Shown here piece by piece: positions 41,975 through 51,477 of a DNA stretch of 64,000 bases. Position 1 is the first letter of the stretch. Each line of letters begins with the position of its first letter. This DNA is from Nitrospiraceae bacterium (GTDB lineage: Bacteria > Nitrospirota > Nitrospiria > Nitrospirales > UBA8639). The position numbers and the translations under genes were made by a program. The stretch covers positions 1 through 64,000 of the forward strand of contig JACKFF010000012.1 of the NCBI GenBank assembly GCA_020632595.1, in the 5' to 3' direction. Below the pieces are notes generated by a model. It made no database searches. It saw nothing but the letters and a program-made list of their open reading frames with translations, and was not told the DNA's origin.

Positions 41975-44900
41975 CTAAGTAGGGTCATAGGACAAGTTCG
42001 GGGAAAGCCAGCGTTCCACTACCGAGACATCCATCCCTTTCCGCTTGGCATAATCTCGGATTTGATCCTGCTGCACTTTTCCCACGGAAAAGTATTTGGC
42101 TTGGGGATGCGCAAAATAGAAACCACTGACTGACGCAGCCGGATACATGGCAAAGGATTCGGTAAGCCGAATACCTACGGTTTTTTCAACCTGCAACAAT
42201 TCAAATAAGTGCTGTTTCTCAGTATGGTCCGGACAGGCCGGATACCCCGGTGCGGGACGAATCCCGCGGTATTTTTCTAGTATGAGTTCCTCGTTGGTCA
42301 ATTGCTCATCTTGGCCAAATCCCCATTCCTGCCGTACTTCACGGTGGAGCCATTCGGCAAAAGCCTCGGCTAGTCGATCGGCCAGGGCCTTAGCCATAAT
42401 AGCGTTATAGTCATCATGATCCTGTTCAAACCGCTGACAGAGGGCTTCTATCCCCAGGCCGGCCGTGACCGCAAAGCCACCAATATAGTCCGCCTTTCCG
42501 CTGGACTGCGGAGCCACGAAATCAGCCAATGCATAATAAAAGTCCCCTTGAGGCTTTTCTATTTGCTGGCGCAAAGTGTGAAAGACTGACACACCTTCCG
42601 AACGCGTCTCATCTTTGTAGATGATAATGTCATCGCCCTGACTATTGGCTGGAAAGAATCCATAGACACCTTTGGCCGCAAGTAATTTTCGATCAAGAAT
42701 TTCTTGCAAGAGCTTTTGAGCATCATCAAAAAGTTCTTTGGCTTTTGGCCCCACCACGGAATCTTCAAAAATTTTCGGAAATTTCCCGCGCAATTGCCAT
42801 GCGTGGAAAAAAGGTGACCAGTCAATTATGGGAACAAGCGTCTCCAGTGACACATCCTCAAGAACTTTGCAACCAAGGATCCTGGGTTTGGCAATGGATG
42901 CCGTCTCCCAATGAATATCGAAAGGCCGCTTTCTTGCCTCCTCCAATGATACAAATTTTTTAGCCGTTGTCTTAGATAGATAGGCTTCCCGCGTTTTCTG
43001 TTGTTTCGCCTGCACATCCTGAATAAACGCATTCTTTTCATCCGGGCTCATTAACTTGCGTACGACATTAACGGCTAAGGAGGCATCTAAAACATGTACG
43101 ACTGGGCTGGTATACCCAGGCGCAATCTTCACCGCGGTATGGGCCTTACTCGTGGTGGCTCCCCCAATTAGCAGAGGAATGGAAAAGCCTTCTCGAGTCA
43201 TTTCTCGTGCATTATGAACCATCTCATCCAAAGAAGGAGTAATCAGTCCGCTCAGGCCAATCAGGTCCACTTTTTCTTGGCGAGCAGTCTGCAAGATTTT
43301 GTCACAGGAAACCATCACACCTAGGTCCAGAACTTCATAGTTATTGCAGGCCAGCACGACACCGACGATATTTTTTCCAATGTCATGCACGTCGCCCTTC
43401 ACTGTCGCGAGCAGGATCTTACCCTGGTTTCGACTCTCCCCTTCAACTTTTTCGGCATCCATAAACGGCAACAAATACGCTACAGCTTTTTTCATGACTC
43501 GCGCGCTTTTGACCACCTGAGGCAAAAACATTTTCCCCGCCCCAAACAGCTCCCCGATCACATTCATCCCATCCATTAGAGGCCCTTCAATGACATCCAG
43601 AGGCTTATGGTATTTCTGACGGGCTTCCTCCACATCAGCATCAATGAACTCAACAAGCCCTTTCACCAACGCGTGCGACAGACGTTCTTCTACCGTGCCC
43701 TGACGCCACGCATCATCAATCAGAGTTGCTTTGCCCTGTTGTTTGACCGTCTCCGCAAAGGCAACCAGTTCTTCAGTAGCTTCCGGCCGACGATTCAACA
43801 GGACATCTTCTACTAAATTGAGGAGATCTTTGGGAATTTCTTCATAAACTCCCAATTGACCGGCATTCACAATTCCCATGTCCATCCCCGCCTTGATGGC
43901 ATGGTAGAGAAACGCGGAATGGATGGCCTCCCGCACCGTATTATTTCCCCGGAAGGAAAAGGAAATATTGCTGACTCCACCACTAACTTTGCAAAAAGGT
44001 AACGTGGCTTTGATTTGCCTTGTGGCCTCAATGTAATTCACGGCATAGGCATTATGTTCCTCCATGCCCGTTGCGACCGTCAAAATGTTGGGGTCAAAAA
44101 TAATGTCCTCTGGCGGAAAGTTCAGCTTCTCCGTCAGAAGACGATAGGCCCTCGTGCAGATCTCCACTTTTCGGTCTAGCGTATCTGCTTGACCTGCTTC
44201 GTCGAATGCCATAACCACAACGGCAGCTCCATAACGCCGAATCTTCCTCCCCTGCTCCAGGAATTGGTCCTCGCCTTCCTTGAGACTAATGGAATTGACG
44301 ACACCCTTGCCTTGAATACACTTAAGTCCCGCCTCGATGACCGACCACTTTGAGCTATCAATCATAATGGGAACACGAGCAATATCCGGCTCGGATCCGA
44401 TCAGATTTAAAAATTCCACCATGGCTTTTTGGGAATCCAAGAGCCCTTCATCCATATTCACATCAATGATTTGCGCACCGCCTTCGACTTGCTGGCGCGC
44501 CACGGCCAAGGCTTCTTCCAGTTTCCCGTTGAGAATCAATTTGGCAAATTTCGGTGAACCCGTCACATTGGTCCGTTCACCAATATTGACAAAATTTCCT
44601 TCTGGTCGAATCGTTAATGATTCAAGTCCGCTTAATCGGGTAAGACGCGGAACATGTGTTTTTTTGTGCGGAGCATAATCTTTGACCCCTTCCGCAATTG
44701 CTCGTATATGCTCAGGCGTACTTCCGCAGCACCCACCCACAATATTGACCCAGCCTTGGCTGGCAAAATCGCGAAGATCTCCACCCATTCGCTCTGGCGT
44801 CTCATCGAACCCGCCAAAAGCATTAGGTAATCCCGCATTGGGATAACAACTGATGTAGACAGGAGCCACCTTGGAAAGTTCTTCAATATAGGGGCGCATC

Positions 44901-45646
44901 TGCTTGGCGCCTAACGCGCAATTAATCCCCACACTCAAAAGATTGGCGTGAGAAATGGAATTCCAAAACGCTTCGATCTGTTGCCCTGATAACGTCCGGC
45001 CACTGAGATCTGTAATCGTAACCGACGCCATGATAGGGAATTGGCGTTGCACATCTTCGCTGTACTGGGCAATAGCATAAAAAGCGGCCTTCGCATTCAA
45101 CGTATCAAAAATGGTTTCGACCAGAAGAAGATCGACGCCACCTTCTATTAATCCCCGAACCTGATCATAATACGCTGCTGCCAAGTCATCGAAAGTGACC
45201 CCTCTAAATGCCGGATTATTCACATCAGGCGACATCGATGCAGTTCGATTGGTGGGACCTAAGGCCCCGGCGACCCAACACGTACGATCAGGGTTCTCTG
45301 CCTGTATTCGTGCCACCGCACGCTTGGCCAATTGGGCCCCTGCCAGATTTAAATCATAGGCCAAATCCTCCATCTGATAATCGGCCAGAGAAATGGCATT
45401 GGAATTAAAGGTATTCGTCTCAATGATATCGGCGCCAACCTGAAGGTATTGCACATGGATATCTTCAATAATTTTTGGTTGCGTCAGGCTTAACAGGTCA
45501 TTATTGCCTTTGACTTCACAGGCATGATCCACGAAACGCGTCCCGCGAAAATCCCCTTCGCTCAGATTATGGGCCTGAATCATGGTACCCATGGCTCCAT
45601 CCAGCACAAGGATGCGAGATTCTAAAGCCGCTTCTAATGTGCTCAT
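41975..45646 (-). CDS. metH: Cobalamin-dependent methionine synthase
   Basis: From ATG 45646, with a G-rich ribosome site (GAGGGGG), the product has 1223 residues, full length for MetH. Domains in order: homocysteine-binding barrel (DGAMGTMIQ at the start; zinc Cys in SVGINCALGAKQMRP and NIVGGCCGSTPEHI), methyltetrahydrofolate-binding barrel (NIGERTNVTGSPKF), cap helices, cobalamin-binding Rossmann domain (GDVHDIGKNIVGVVLACNNY with the axial His), and the SAM-dependent activation domain (RPAPGYPACPDHTEK). It transfers the methyl group from methyl-THF to homocysteine in the cytosol. No cobalamin riboswitch was seen upstream. Gene neighbours are unrelated. Confidence 0.96.
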   Translation of the reverse strand: MSTLEAALESRILVLDGAMGTMIQAHNLSEGDFRGTRFVDHACEVKGNNDLLSLTQPKIIEDIHVQYLQVGADIIETNTFNSNAISLADYQMEDLAYDLNLAGAQLAKRAVARIQAENPDRTCWVAGALGPTNRTASMSPDVNNPAFRGVTFDDLAAAYYDQVRGLIEGGVDLLLVETIFDTLNAKAAFYAIAQYSEDVQRQFPIMASVTITDLSGRTLSGQQIEAFWNSISHANLLSVGINCALGAKQMRPYIEELSKVAPVYISCYPNAGLPNAFGGFDETPERMGGDLRDFASQGWVNIVGGCCGSTPEHIRAIAEGVKDYAPHKKTHVPRLTRLSGLESLTIRPEGNFVNIGERTNVTGSPKFAKLILNGKLEEALAVARQQVEGGAQIIDVNMDEGLLDSQKAMVEFLNLIGSEPDIARVPIMIDSSKWSVIEAGLKCIQGKGVVNSISLKEGEDQFLEQGRKIRRYGAAVVVMAFDEAGQADTLDRKVEICTRAYRLLTEKLNFPPEDIIFDPNILTVATGMEEHNAYAVNYIEATRQIKATLPFCKVSGGVSNISFSFRGNNTVREAIHSAFLYHAIKAGMDMGIVNAGQLGVYEEIPKDLLNLVEDVLLNRRPEATEELVAFAETVKQQGKATLIDDAWRQGTVEERLSHALVKGLVEFIDADVEEARQKYHKPLDVIEGPLMDGMNVIGELFGAGKMFLPQVVKSARVMKKAVAYLLPFMDAEKVEGESRNQGKILLATVKGDVHDIGKNIVGVVLACNNYEVLDLGVMVSCDKILQTARQEKVDLIGLSGLITPSLDEMVHNAREMTREGFSIPLLIGGATTSKAHTAVKIAPGYTSPVVHVLDASLAVNVVRKLMSPDEKNAFIQDVQAKQQKTREAYLSKTTAKKFVSLEEARKRPFDIHWETASIAKPRILGCKVLEDVSLETLVPIIDWSPFFHAWQLRGKFPKIFEDSVVGPKAKELFDDAQKLLQEILDRKLLAAKGVYGFFPANSQGDDIIIYKDETRSEGVSVFHTLRQQIEKPQGDFYYALADFVAPQSSGKADYIGGFAVTAGLGIEALCQRFEQDHDDYNAIMAKALADRLAEAFAEWLHREVRQEWGFGQDEQLTNEELILEKYRGIRPAPGYPACPDHTEKQHLFELLQVEKTVGIRLTESFAMYPAASVSGFYFAHPQAKYFSVGKVQQDQIRDYAKRKGMDVSVVERWLSPNLSYDPT

Positions 45647-45778
45647 TCTTACCCCCTCATCATTCAAAAACATCCCAGCTCACGGACAACAACTTAAGGC
45701 TTATCAGCCATATCTCATTCCCTATTCTTGACTTCTAGGAATTTCAAGAAATAGGATTATAAAATTGACTATATTTTT

Positions 45779-46588
45779 ATGACATTTTCCCTCCCACTTT
45801 GTAAAAGGTCACTTTTTAGGGTGTCCTTTGGCGTATTACTTACAATCCTTTGTAGCATAGGGGGAATCTTGTGGCCTACCCCTACTTCAGCCAAACCTTA
45901 TTTTGAAGACGGCTATTTAGGTTTAACACAAGAAGAGCTACGCAAAAAACTAGGAACTCCTATGGCGGTTCGATCCCGAAAAGCCGCCCTCCGTGTCTTT
46001 AGCTACTATACGTTCCCCGATTGGGAGAAATATTTCAAAAATTTGGTTTCTCCAGGAAATGGCGAAGATGTTTACACCTACGACCGGAATGGTATCCAAG
46101 TTCGCTATTCCTTCTCCTATATTCCCGATTTAAATGAAGGCAAAAATATTCCGACATTGTATGTCCAGCGATGCGAAGTAGAGTTTTCCCCTGCGGTTCC
46201 CTTACAAAATATTCCTTCCCTTGTTCCTGAATTTGTTCCTCCAACAGAATCATCAGCGCCAACGTTCCGATCTAATCTCTGGGTCCTCCTGTTTAAGGGG
46301 TCCCCTTCACAAGAAGCCAATTTCATTGTCAAAGAACAAGGAAAAGAAAAGCTCACCTGGTCGTTGGCCTACCAAATGTTTGCTATTAATGGAATACCCA
46401 ATACTCTCTCTATCGATATCCCAATTGACCGGCTGGAAATCACGACCCAAAGCCTGCAACTCGTTAGAAATCAGCAACGATTAACTCATGAGCCCATCCT
46501 CAACCCCTTTTCACCCGAATTTCAGAAACGCCTTCCTGCTCCATCGGCACCGATCAAATCCATTCCTCAACCCCATTATGAGGAATGA
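45779..46588 (+). CDS. Secreted protein with BamE-like motif
   Basis: A 269-residue protein. The N-terminus has a basic lead and a hydrophobic segment (VSFGVLLTILCSIGGILW), a likely signal peptide cleaved near residue 38. Soon after comes GYLGLTQEELRKKLGTPMAV, which has the pattern of the SmpA/OmlA (BamE-like) motif GxTxEEVxxxLGxP. The rest (60-269) contains beta-like segments and ends in a Pro-rich tail. I cannot name its family. No Shine-Dalgarno is visible before ATG 45779, in an AT-rich leader. It is divergent from metH and followed by a convergent gene 43 bp downstream. Confidence 0.6.
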   Translation: MTFSLPLCKRSLFRVSFGVLLTILCSIGGILWPTPTSAKPYFEDGYLGLTQEELRKKLGTPMAVRSRKAALRVFSYYTFPDWEKYFKNLVSPGNGEDVYTYDRNGIQVRYSFSYIPDLNEGKNIPTLYVQRCEVEFSPAVPLQNIPSLVPEFVPPTESSAPTFRSNLWVLLFKGSPSQEANFIVKEQGKEKLTWSLAYQMFAINGIPNTLSIDIPIDRLEITTQSLQLVRNQQRLTHEPILNPFSPEFQKRLPAPSAPIKSIPQPHYEE

Positions 46589-46631
46589 TCTTCTGCCAAA
46601 TTTTCGTTTAGAGGTTGCTCTTTCGTGGACC

Positions 46632-46985
46632 TTACTCAAATCTAAGATCCCGTTCGTCCCCTAATGATAAATAGCCCTCTCCCCATTGGTTGGTGTCCTC
46701 AATATTCCAATCATTGGCATCGTTTGCAAGTTTTAGTCGAATACCCCAGTTTCCTCCAAAAACAATAAAGGCTGAACCCGCACCTGAATCTTCCACCCTT
46801 TGCGCATAAGCAGGACAGAGTGGTTGATCAGGATCATCACACCACCCCGTCACCACACACCATTCTCCCTGGGAAATTCGATCATAGGACTTTACATGGG
46901 TCACCCGCCGCGGAGGTCCTAATTCCTTAAACCTTATGAAATATGAACCCTCAAAATTCGGGTTTTGTTCAACTTCAAGAAACAT
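46632..46985 (-). CDS. Conserved hypothetical protein
   Basis: A 117-residue cytosolic protein with no signal or TM segment. It contains four Trp-bearing strands, among them GEWCVVTGWCDDPDQPLCPA with three Cys close together, and ends NQWGEGYLSLGDERDLRFE. The three Cys could bind metal, but no standard motif is complete. I do not recognise a family. It is convergent with the secreted-protein gene at 45779 and divergent from the membrane-protein gene at 47048. The reading is supported by normal codon use only. Confidence 0.5.
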   Translation of the reverse strand: MFLEVEQNPNFEGSYFIRFKELGPPRRVTHVKSYDRISQGEWCVVTGWCDDPDQPLCPAYAQRVEDSGAGSAFIVFGGNWGIRLKLANDANDWNIEDTNQWGEGYLSLGDERDLRFE

Positions 46986-47047
46986 AAAGCTTCATCTTGA
47001 CCCGTCTTGAAACCCACTGTTAGATTAATGAGTAAATTACCTTAATT

Positions 47048-47488
47048 ATGATAACACACGAAAAACTAAAAATGTCTTCACCATCCCTATCTGCAGAGAG
47101 AAACATTTCCCGTCCAGAGACGGAAGAGCTCTCCCAACCGACAAGCAACGAATCTCAAATAACCCCATGGATCTGTCGACGCCCGGTTCGGCTGACAATT
47201 TATGGTTTCTTGGTAGCTTTTGGACTGTGGATGGTGGGATGGGGCGTTATACCACGATTACTTGACCCAACCTTTGAACAGCACCTACAAGATAAATCCG
47301 TTATGGCTGGGATGAGTCGCGAGCAAGTGATGGACGCCTGGGGTTCCCCTTACCAAATGAATGTCAGCTATACGGATAAAGGGATAAGACGTGAGGAATG
47401 GATCTATGAGGACTGGCTGGATTCAAGCACGATTAAACACAGATATCTCTACTTTGAAGAAGGCAAATTAATAGGAGGCTGGTATTGA
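47048..47488 (+). CDS. SmpA/OmlA (BamE-like) domain protein with TM anchor
   Basis: A 146-residue protein. The first 45 residues are polar. A TM helix follows at about 55-76 (YGFLVAFGLWMVGWGVIP). The C-terminal domain (about 80-146) has the BamE-like pattern: MAGMSREQVMDAWGSPYQMN, then GIRREEWIYEDWLDSS and RYLYFEEGKLIGGWY. In Gram-negatives the fold serves the outer-membrane assembly machine, but TM-anchored forms of unknown role are common. No lipobox is present, so this is not BamE itself. It is the second protein with such a motif within 1.5 kb. Confidence 0.75.
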   Translation: MITHEKLKMSSPSLSAERNISRPETEELSQPTSNESQITPWICRRPVRLTIYGFLVAFGLWMVGWGVIPRLLDPTFEQHLQDKSVMAGMSREQVMDAWGSPYQMNVSYTDKGIRREEWIYEDWLDSSTIKHRYLYFEEGKLIGGWY

Positions 47489-47590
47489 GAAACGTTTTAT
47501 TCCAATAAAAGTAGGCGTGAAACGCTAATCTTGAGAAAAAGTTAGTCCATTCCTCATTAAAGCCAAATCTTACGCAACGTTTAGATATGC

Positions 47591-47875
47591 TTAGGGAGTT
47601 TCGGTAATTTGGGCTCGTCTTTCCTTTCCGGCTCCTCCTGAAATAATTAAAACCCTTTTCCATTCACGGATTTGATAAACTCCCCAGGCATTGGGGTGTC
47701 CCTGGTAGAATGCCAGAGGATCTTCCCCTTTTGCACTTAAGTATGTGGGCTCCGTAAACCCCTCATCCATCACATATTCCATTAAATTTTCGGCAGTGAC
47801 CCCTTTTCCACGTAGAGTCACGTTCGCTAAAAATTCTAAAATGGCGTCAGGATCGGCCAGGTTAATTGGTTGCAT
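47591..47875 (-). CDS. Hypothetical protein
   Basis: A 94-residue protein with AAAGGAG before ATG 47875. The sequence MQPINLADPDAILEFLANVT and ENLMEYVMDEGFTEPTYLS suggest a helical start. FYQGHPNAWGVYQIREWKRV continues with strand-forming residues. No Cys, signal peptide or TM segment. I do not recognise a family. Its support is the ribosome site and typical codon use. Confidence 0.5.
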   Translation of the reverse strand: MQPINLADPDAILEFLANVTLRGKGVTAENLMEYVMDEGFTEPTYLSAKGEDPLAFYQGHPNAWGVYQIREWKRVLIISGGAGKERRAQITETP

Positions 47876-48013
47876 TGTTACTGACTCCTTTGATATGTGA
47901 TAATATACAGATTATATATAGGCACTTGCGATGTCTATCATAATTCCGTATTACTTAAAAGCCCACCTTTTCATTTCAAGCAAATAGACCGTAATAAGGG
48001 ATAACCCCTCTGT

Positions 48014-48760
48014 ATGAGAAAACTTTCACCAGAACAATTTCGTGACCGAATATTTGATGTGCTGCGCCGAAAACATCATTGGGCCACTCCTTTTCTGGAA
48101 GGAAGCACCATTACCAAAGAAAAATTGAATATTTATTTTCATCAGGAATACGTCGTCTATGTTCGCGATTTCTCCGTACTCCTCGCTCAGGTTCTTGGGA
48201 AAAATCCACCATGGGAGGCACGCCGACTGCTTGCTACAATCATCTATGAGGAGGAAACCGGAGGGTTCTCCCTTGGACATCCTCACCAAGAACTATTTCT
48301 TCACATGATGAATGGATTGGGATTTGATAGGGCCGGATTTCGGGATGTGGAACTGTTGGCATCAAGCCGTGGATATCGGGAATGGTTAAATCAAATTTGC
48401 CAGGAAGAAGAGTGGTCGGTTGGAGCGGCAGTTCTCTCAATTTTTATAAAAGGAACAGCCAACGATCCGGAAGAAGTGCTATATCCCCAGCCAGCACAAA
48501 ATCAGGATGAGATTGAAGATATCGTCCGGAAACATTACTTAAGTCAGCACCAAGGCTTATCACCGGCATTTATGGATTATATTCGTGCCCAACATATGTT
48601 TTCCGCAGGATCTCGGAAAACCGTATATGACATGGTGACGCATCATACCGATGAAAGCGGTGATCAGATTAAGGTACTCTCGCTATTAGAAGAGACATTG
48701 AACTTGTGGTCACGATATCAGGAGGGAATTGCCCGTGCCTGTGGTATCCGACAAGCCTAA
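48014..48760 (+). CDS. Heme-oxygenase-fold protein (TENA/PqqC/CADD-like)
   Basis: A 248-residue all-helical protein of the heme-oxygenase-like superfamily. Conserved features: LNIYFHQEYVVYVRDFSVLL, then EEETGGFSLGHPHQELFLHM with Glu and His candidate metal ligands, EEEWSVGAAVLSIFIKGTAN, and HYLSQHQGLSPAFMDYIRAQ with further His residues. Known branches are TenA (thiamin salvage), PqqC (PQQ), and the diiron CADD family (Chlamydia, Nitrosomonas), which makes p-aminobenzoate. The mix of Glu and His fits an iron-containing redox enzyme better than TenA. No thiamin, PQQ or folate gene is adjacent to decide. The start lacks a strong ribosome site. Confidence 0.75.
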   Translation: MRKLSPEQFRDRIFDVLRRKHHWATPFLEGSTITKEKLNIYFHQEYVVYVRDFSVLLAQVLGKNPPWEARRLLATIIYEEETGGFSLGHPHQELFLHMMNGLGFDRAGFRDVELLASSRGYREWLNQICQEEEWSVGAAVLSIFIKGTANDPEEVLYPQPAQNQDEIEDIVRKHYLSQHQGLSPAFMDYIRAQHMFSAGSRKTVYDMVTHHTDESGDQIKVLSLLEETLNLWSRYQEGIARACGIRQA

Positions 48761-48833
48761 TCATTACCATCTGTTTTTGTTCCCCATTGGCGTCACAAAA
48801 ATTCTGGCTCTTATTTCCTAAATACCTGGCGAA

Positions 48834-49691
48834 GTGATCCAAACACTGCCACATTCATTCATAGCGTTTTTAGCACATTTCAAACCCCTAGGATTCACTA
48901 AACAGTGCTTGATTATCATTACTTTGGCAATCTCCAATTTGCAGTGCTCTTGGACTCCTGAAGTAGAAACGGTGCTCTATGAAGGGCCTGAGTGCGTTAT
49001 TTCCTTAAAAACATCTCACGATCTAAAGCAGGCTCCAGAGCATCCAGCACTGCTTCCTGAAACTCTCATTACCAAGATTTTAAATGGCATAACCATCAGC
49101 CAAGATGAAGGCATACTCCAACAACTACTGCTTTCAAAGCAACACCTCTTTCCCGCGTTCTCTCCATCTCAAATAGATTTTTTGGCACCCCACCTATCCA
49201 TGGCATTTTCTCAGGTCACACCAGAGGAAGTTATCAATTTTAAGTGTCCACCGACTAATGAACGGCATGTTCCGACCCAGGGAATGCTGGCCGTTTTCCC
49301 TCCATCTTCTCTTCTGTTGACATTGGAAAATTTCAAGCCCTACCCTGGGGTATCTTCAAAAATGCAAAAAAATACATCTCAAAAATTCCAGCCAATCTCC
49401 CTGGTTTTTTCCCATCAGGAAGCTATCTTAAGGGCAGAGGCGGTCAAAGACTTTATGACAATTCACTCGACGTCCAATGGGATTGCCATCAACTATCAAA
49501 TGCTCGAATCTTTCAACCCAATCAGCAACAAGAATCAACAAACCCAACCTGACACAAATACGACGTCTCAACAAAGTACTGTATCACCCATGACCATAGA
49601 TTCACTGAACTCCCGTTTGCAAGACCTTCAAAAAATCGTAGACCAACAAGCCGAAGAAATTCGCCGTCTTCAAGACACCTCCGCTCAATAG
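48834..49691 (+). CDS. Exported protein of unknown function with C-terminal coiled coil
   Basis: A 285-residue protein. The N-terminal hydrophobic segment (QCLIIITLAISNLQC, residues 24-38) is preceded by 23 residues, so it may be a signal anchor. Cys38 does not follow a proper lipobox. Residues 45-200 lack known motifs. The last 30 residues (DSLNSRLQDLQKIVDQQAEE) form a clear coiled coil for oligomerisation. A Gln/Thr-rich linker precedes it. No operon partner; the gene lies 70 bp after the heme-oxygenase-fold gene on the same strand. I make no function call. Confidence 0.55.
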   Translation: MIQTLPHSFIAFLAHFKPLGFTKQCLIIITLAISNLQCSWTPEVETVLYEGPECVISLKTSHDLKQAPEHPALLPETLITKILNGITISQDEGILQQLLLSKQHLFPAFSPSQIDFLAPHLSMAFSQVTPEEVINFKCPPTNERHVPTQGMLAVFPPSSLLLTLENFKPYPGVSSKMQKNTSQKFQPISLVFSHQEAILRAEAVKDFMTIHSTSNGIAINYQMLESFNPISNKNQQTQPDTNTTSQQSTVSPMTIDSLNSRLQDLQKIVDQQAEEIRRLQDTSAQ

Positions 49692-51051
49692 AATAAATTA
49701 TGAACCTACATCCATAGATTGACTTTCCCGGAGGACTTCATCTGGGCCATATAAATATCGAAACGTCATTTGCTGCCCGCAAACATGGATGACAAAAGTG
49801 GGTCTGTTTTCCCATTCGGCATATTCCACCTGCTAAAAATGGCCGTCATCTCGTACATGAGTTCAGTCCAAAATTGTCCAGGTTGATTGCAAACGGCCGT
49901 TTAACTAAGCCTGCCAAAAAGTCCCTTGCTTTGCCTGGGGATGAAAGGCATCCCCAGGCGAGGGGGAAGTATCAACGCACAAGTTTCTCAGCCTTCTTCT
50001 GAATAAGGCTATGGTGTCGGTGGGTTTATGAAAAAATTCTGAATTCCCCGGGCTGCCGAAAATTGGGACAGAGACTTCCGCAGACGTTTTCTGTTAATTG
50101 CGGGCTCGGCTGTCCCTGCGACCCGCCTGATCGTTCCTCGTCGAATCGACCCAATTTGGCAAGGAGCTATCGCCCGCCCGTACTCATGCCAACCCCAGCT
50201 TTGGATATCTAAGGATGAGATTTTTTTTGGAGGCGGAAAGGTACCTCGTCAATTCGAAAGTGAGTTCGTCATCCCTCGCCAGCAATAATTGCAACTGCCC
50301 ATTCGGATACGAAAGCTGTCATGGCCTTAGAGCGTGTGGGAAAACGGAGTGGATATCAGAAAATGATTGGGGTGGAAAATGGGACAGAATGCACACCGAA
50401 AGCATTTGGTCCCTGGACATAGACGCATGAGGTCACATTCGATGTCATTCGGCCAGGAATACCTGGGGAGAAAAAGGTGATCGAGAGTTTCAACGGATCT
50501 GTCCTAGACAATTGTTTCTATGCCAATGCATTCAGGTCCGCACACGATGCCCGAAAAAAATAGAATCCTGGTGAATGGACAAGAATTATAGCACAGGTCG
50601 CATTGCTCACCGGGAATTTCAGGCCACAGATGCTTGCCAAACAAGCATCGTACGCCTGGCTGCATAAGGCAGCCGCATTTCCAACATGGCCCGGTCAAGT
50701 TTTCTGGGAGGTCTCAAAACAGCGAACCACTCCACTGACGAACTTTCTACTTAAATGGAAAGACTTAAAATTTGCCCATTCGAACAATGGCATCTGAGAA
50801 AACCAAATGACCAATGATCGCAAATCGACCGAGGGCTTAATCAAGTGGAAAGCGTCAACCTTTACTTTCCTTTAGGGTGCGTTCCTTGTTTCCAGAATTA
50901 GTTAAAAATACCAATGTGGCCTGTGGAACGGTGTTGGATAGCAGGCAAATTTCAATCTCCAACAATTTTGCCCGCTTAGGCATAGCAACCTGGATAGATT
51001 AGAAATTGGATAATCTTCATGACCCATGAATTCTTTCGGAAAGCAAAAAAC
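49692..51051. other. Gene-poor region with an IS relic
   Basis: About 1.36 kb without an intact gene. It contains the decayed IS3-type transposase at 50312-50590. Elsewhere I find no motif-bearing frame, and no inverted repeats that would mark the ends of the old element. Confidence 0.45.
50312..50590 (+). pseudogene. IS3-family transposase (OrfB) remnant
   Basis: One plus frame reads AVMALERVGKRSGYQKMIGV, then ENGTECTPKAFGPWT, TAG (50420-50422), THEVTFDVIRPGIP, EKKVIESFNGSVLDNCFYAN and AFRSAHDARKK, TAG (50561-50563). This is the DDE integrase core of IS3-type OrfB: DNGTEFTSKA with the middle Asp (here ENGTE) and IESFNGRLRDEC with the catalytic Glu. Two in-frame stops, the Asp-to-Glu change and loss of both ends show that it is long dead. 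The 5' half and OrfA are not detectable. Confidence 0.75.
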
Positions 51052-51477
51052 TCATTCGTCAAAATACCCAGATTGCAGAATTTTGTTTACAACAGGAATA
51101 TCGGCAGGAGGAAAATTATAGGAATTCAATTCATGCCTGTAAACCCAGGCGATCTCAGCACACCCTAATGCTCGAGGAATGCCCTGAATGATGGAACAAA
51201 TATAGAAATTCAACTCCACCATTTTTTCTGGATACTGATAATGGAGAGCATGGAATGGAAGAGGCTCACTAATATCCACCCCTAACTCCTCTCTCAACTC
51301 CCTACGCAAGCAAGCTTCCAGAGTTTCTCCAAATTCCTTCTTTCCTCCGGGAAATTCCCAAAGCCCCCCTAGATGGGATTCTGGCATTCGCCTTGCCAAA
51401 AGAATCATATCTTTCCGGCAGATAATGGCGGCAGCCACAACAATAGTCGAGGCCTCCTGCAGATCCCTACTTTTCAT
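51052..51477 (-). CDS. NUDIX hydrolase, MutT type
   Basis: A 141-residue protein with a complete NUDIX box: GGKKEFGETLEACLRRELRE followed by ELGVDI, which matches Gx5Ex7REUxEExGU. The N-terminal strand STIVVAAAIICRKDMILLAR and LGGLWEFPGG are as in MutT, which removes 8-oxo-dGTP from the nucleotide pool. Its ATG lies inside the 3' end of the adenine glycosylase gene (11-bp overlap), so the two are translated together. In MutY of E. coli a NUDIX-like C-terminal domain reads 8-oxoG; here the glycosylase lacks it and this gene follows. It is therefore either a true MutT or a split-off MutY domain. Confidence 0.88.
   Translation of the reverse strand: MKSRDLQEASTIVVAAAIICRKDMILLARRMPESHLGGLWEFPGGKKEFGETLEACLRRELREELGVDISEPLPFHALHYQYPEKMVELNFYICSIIQGIPRALGCAEIAWVYRHELNSYNFPPADIPVVNKILQSGYFDE

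Noticed and set aside
45647..45778. Cobalamin or SAM riboswitch upstream of metH
   Set aside because: The intergenic space is only about 130 bp and I see neither the B12 box nor the SAM-riboswitch core helices.
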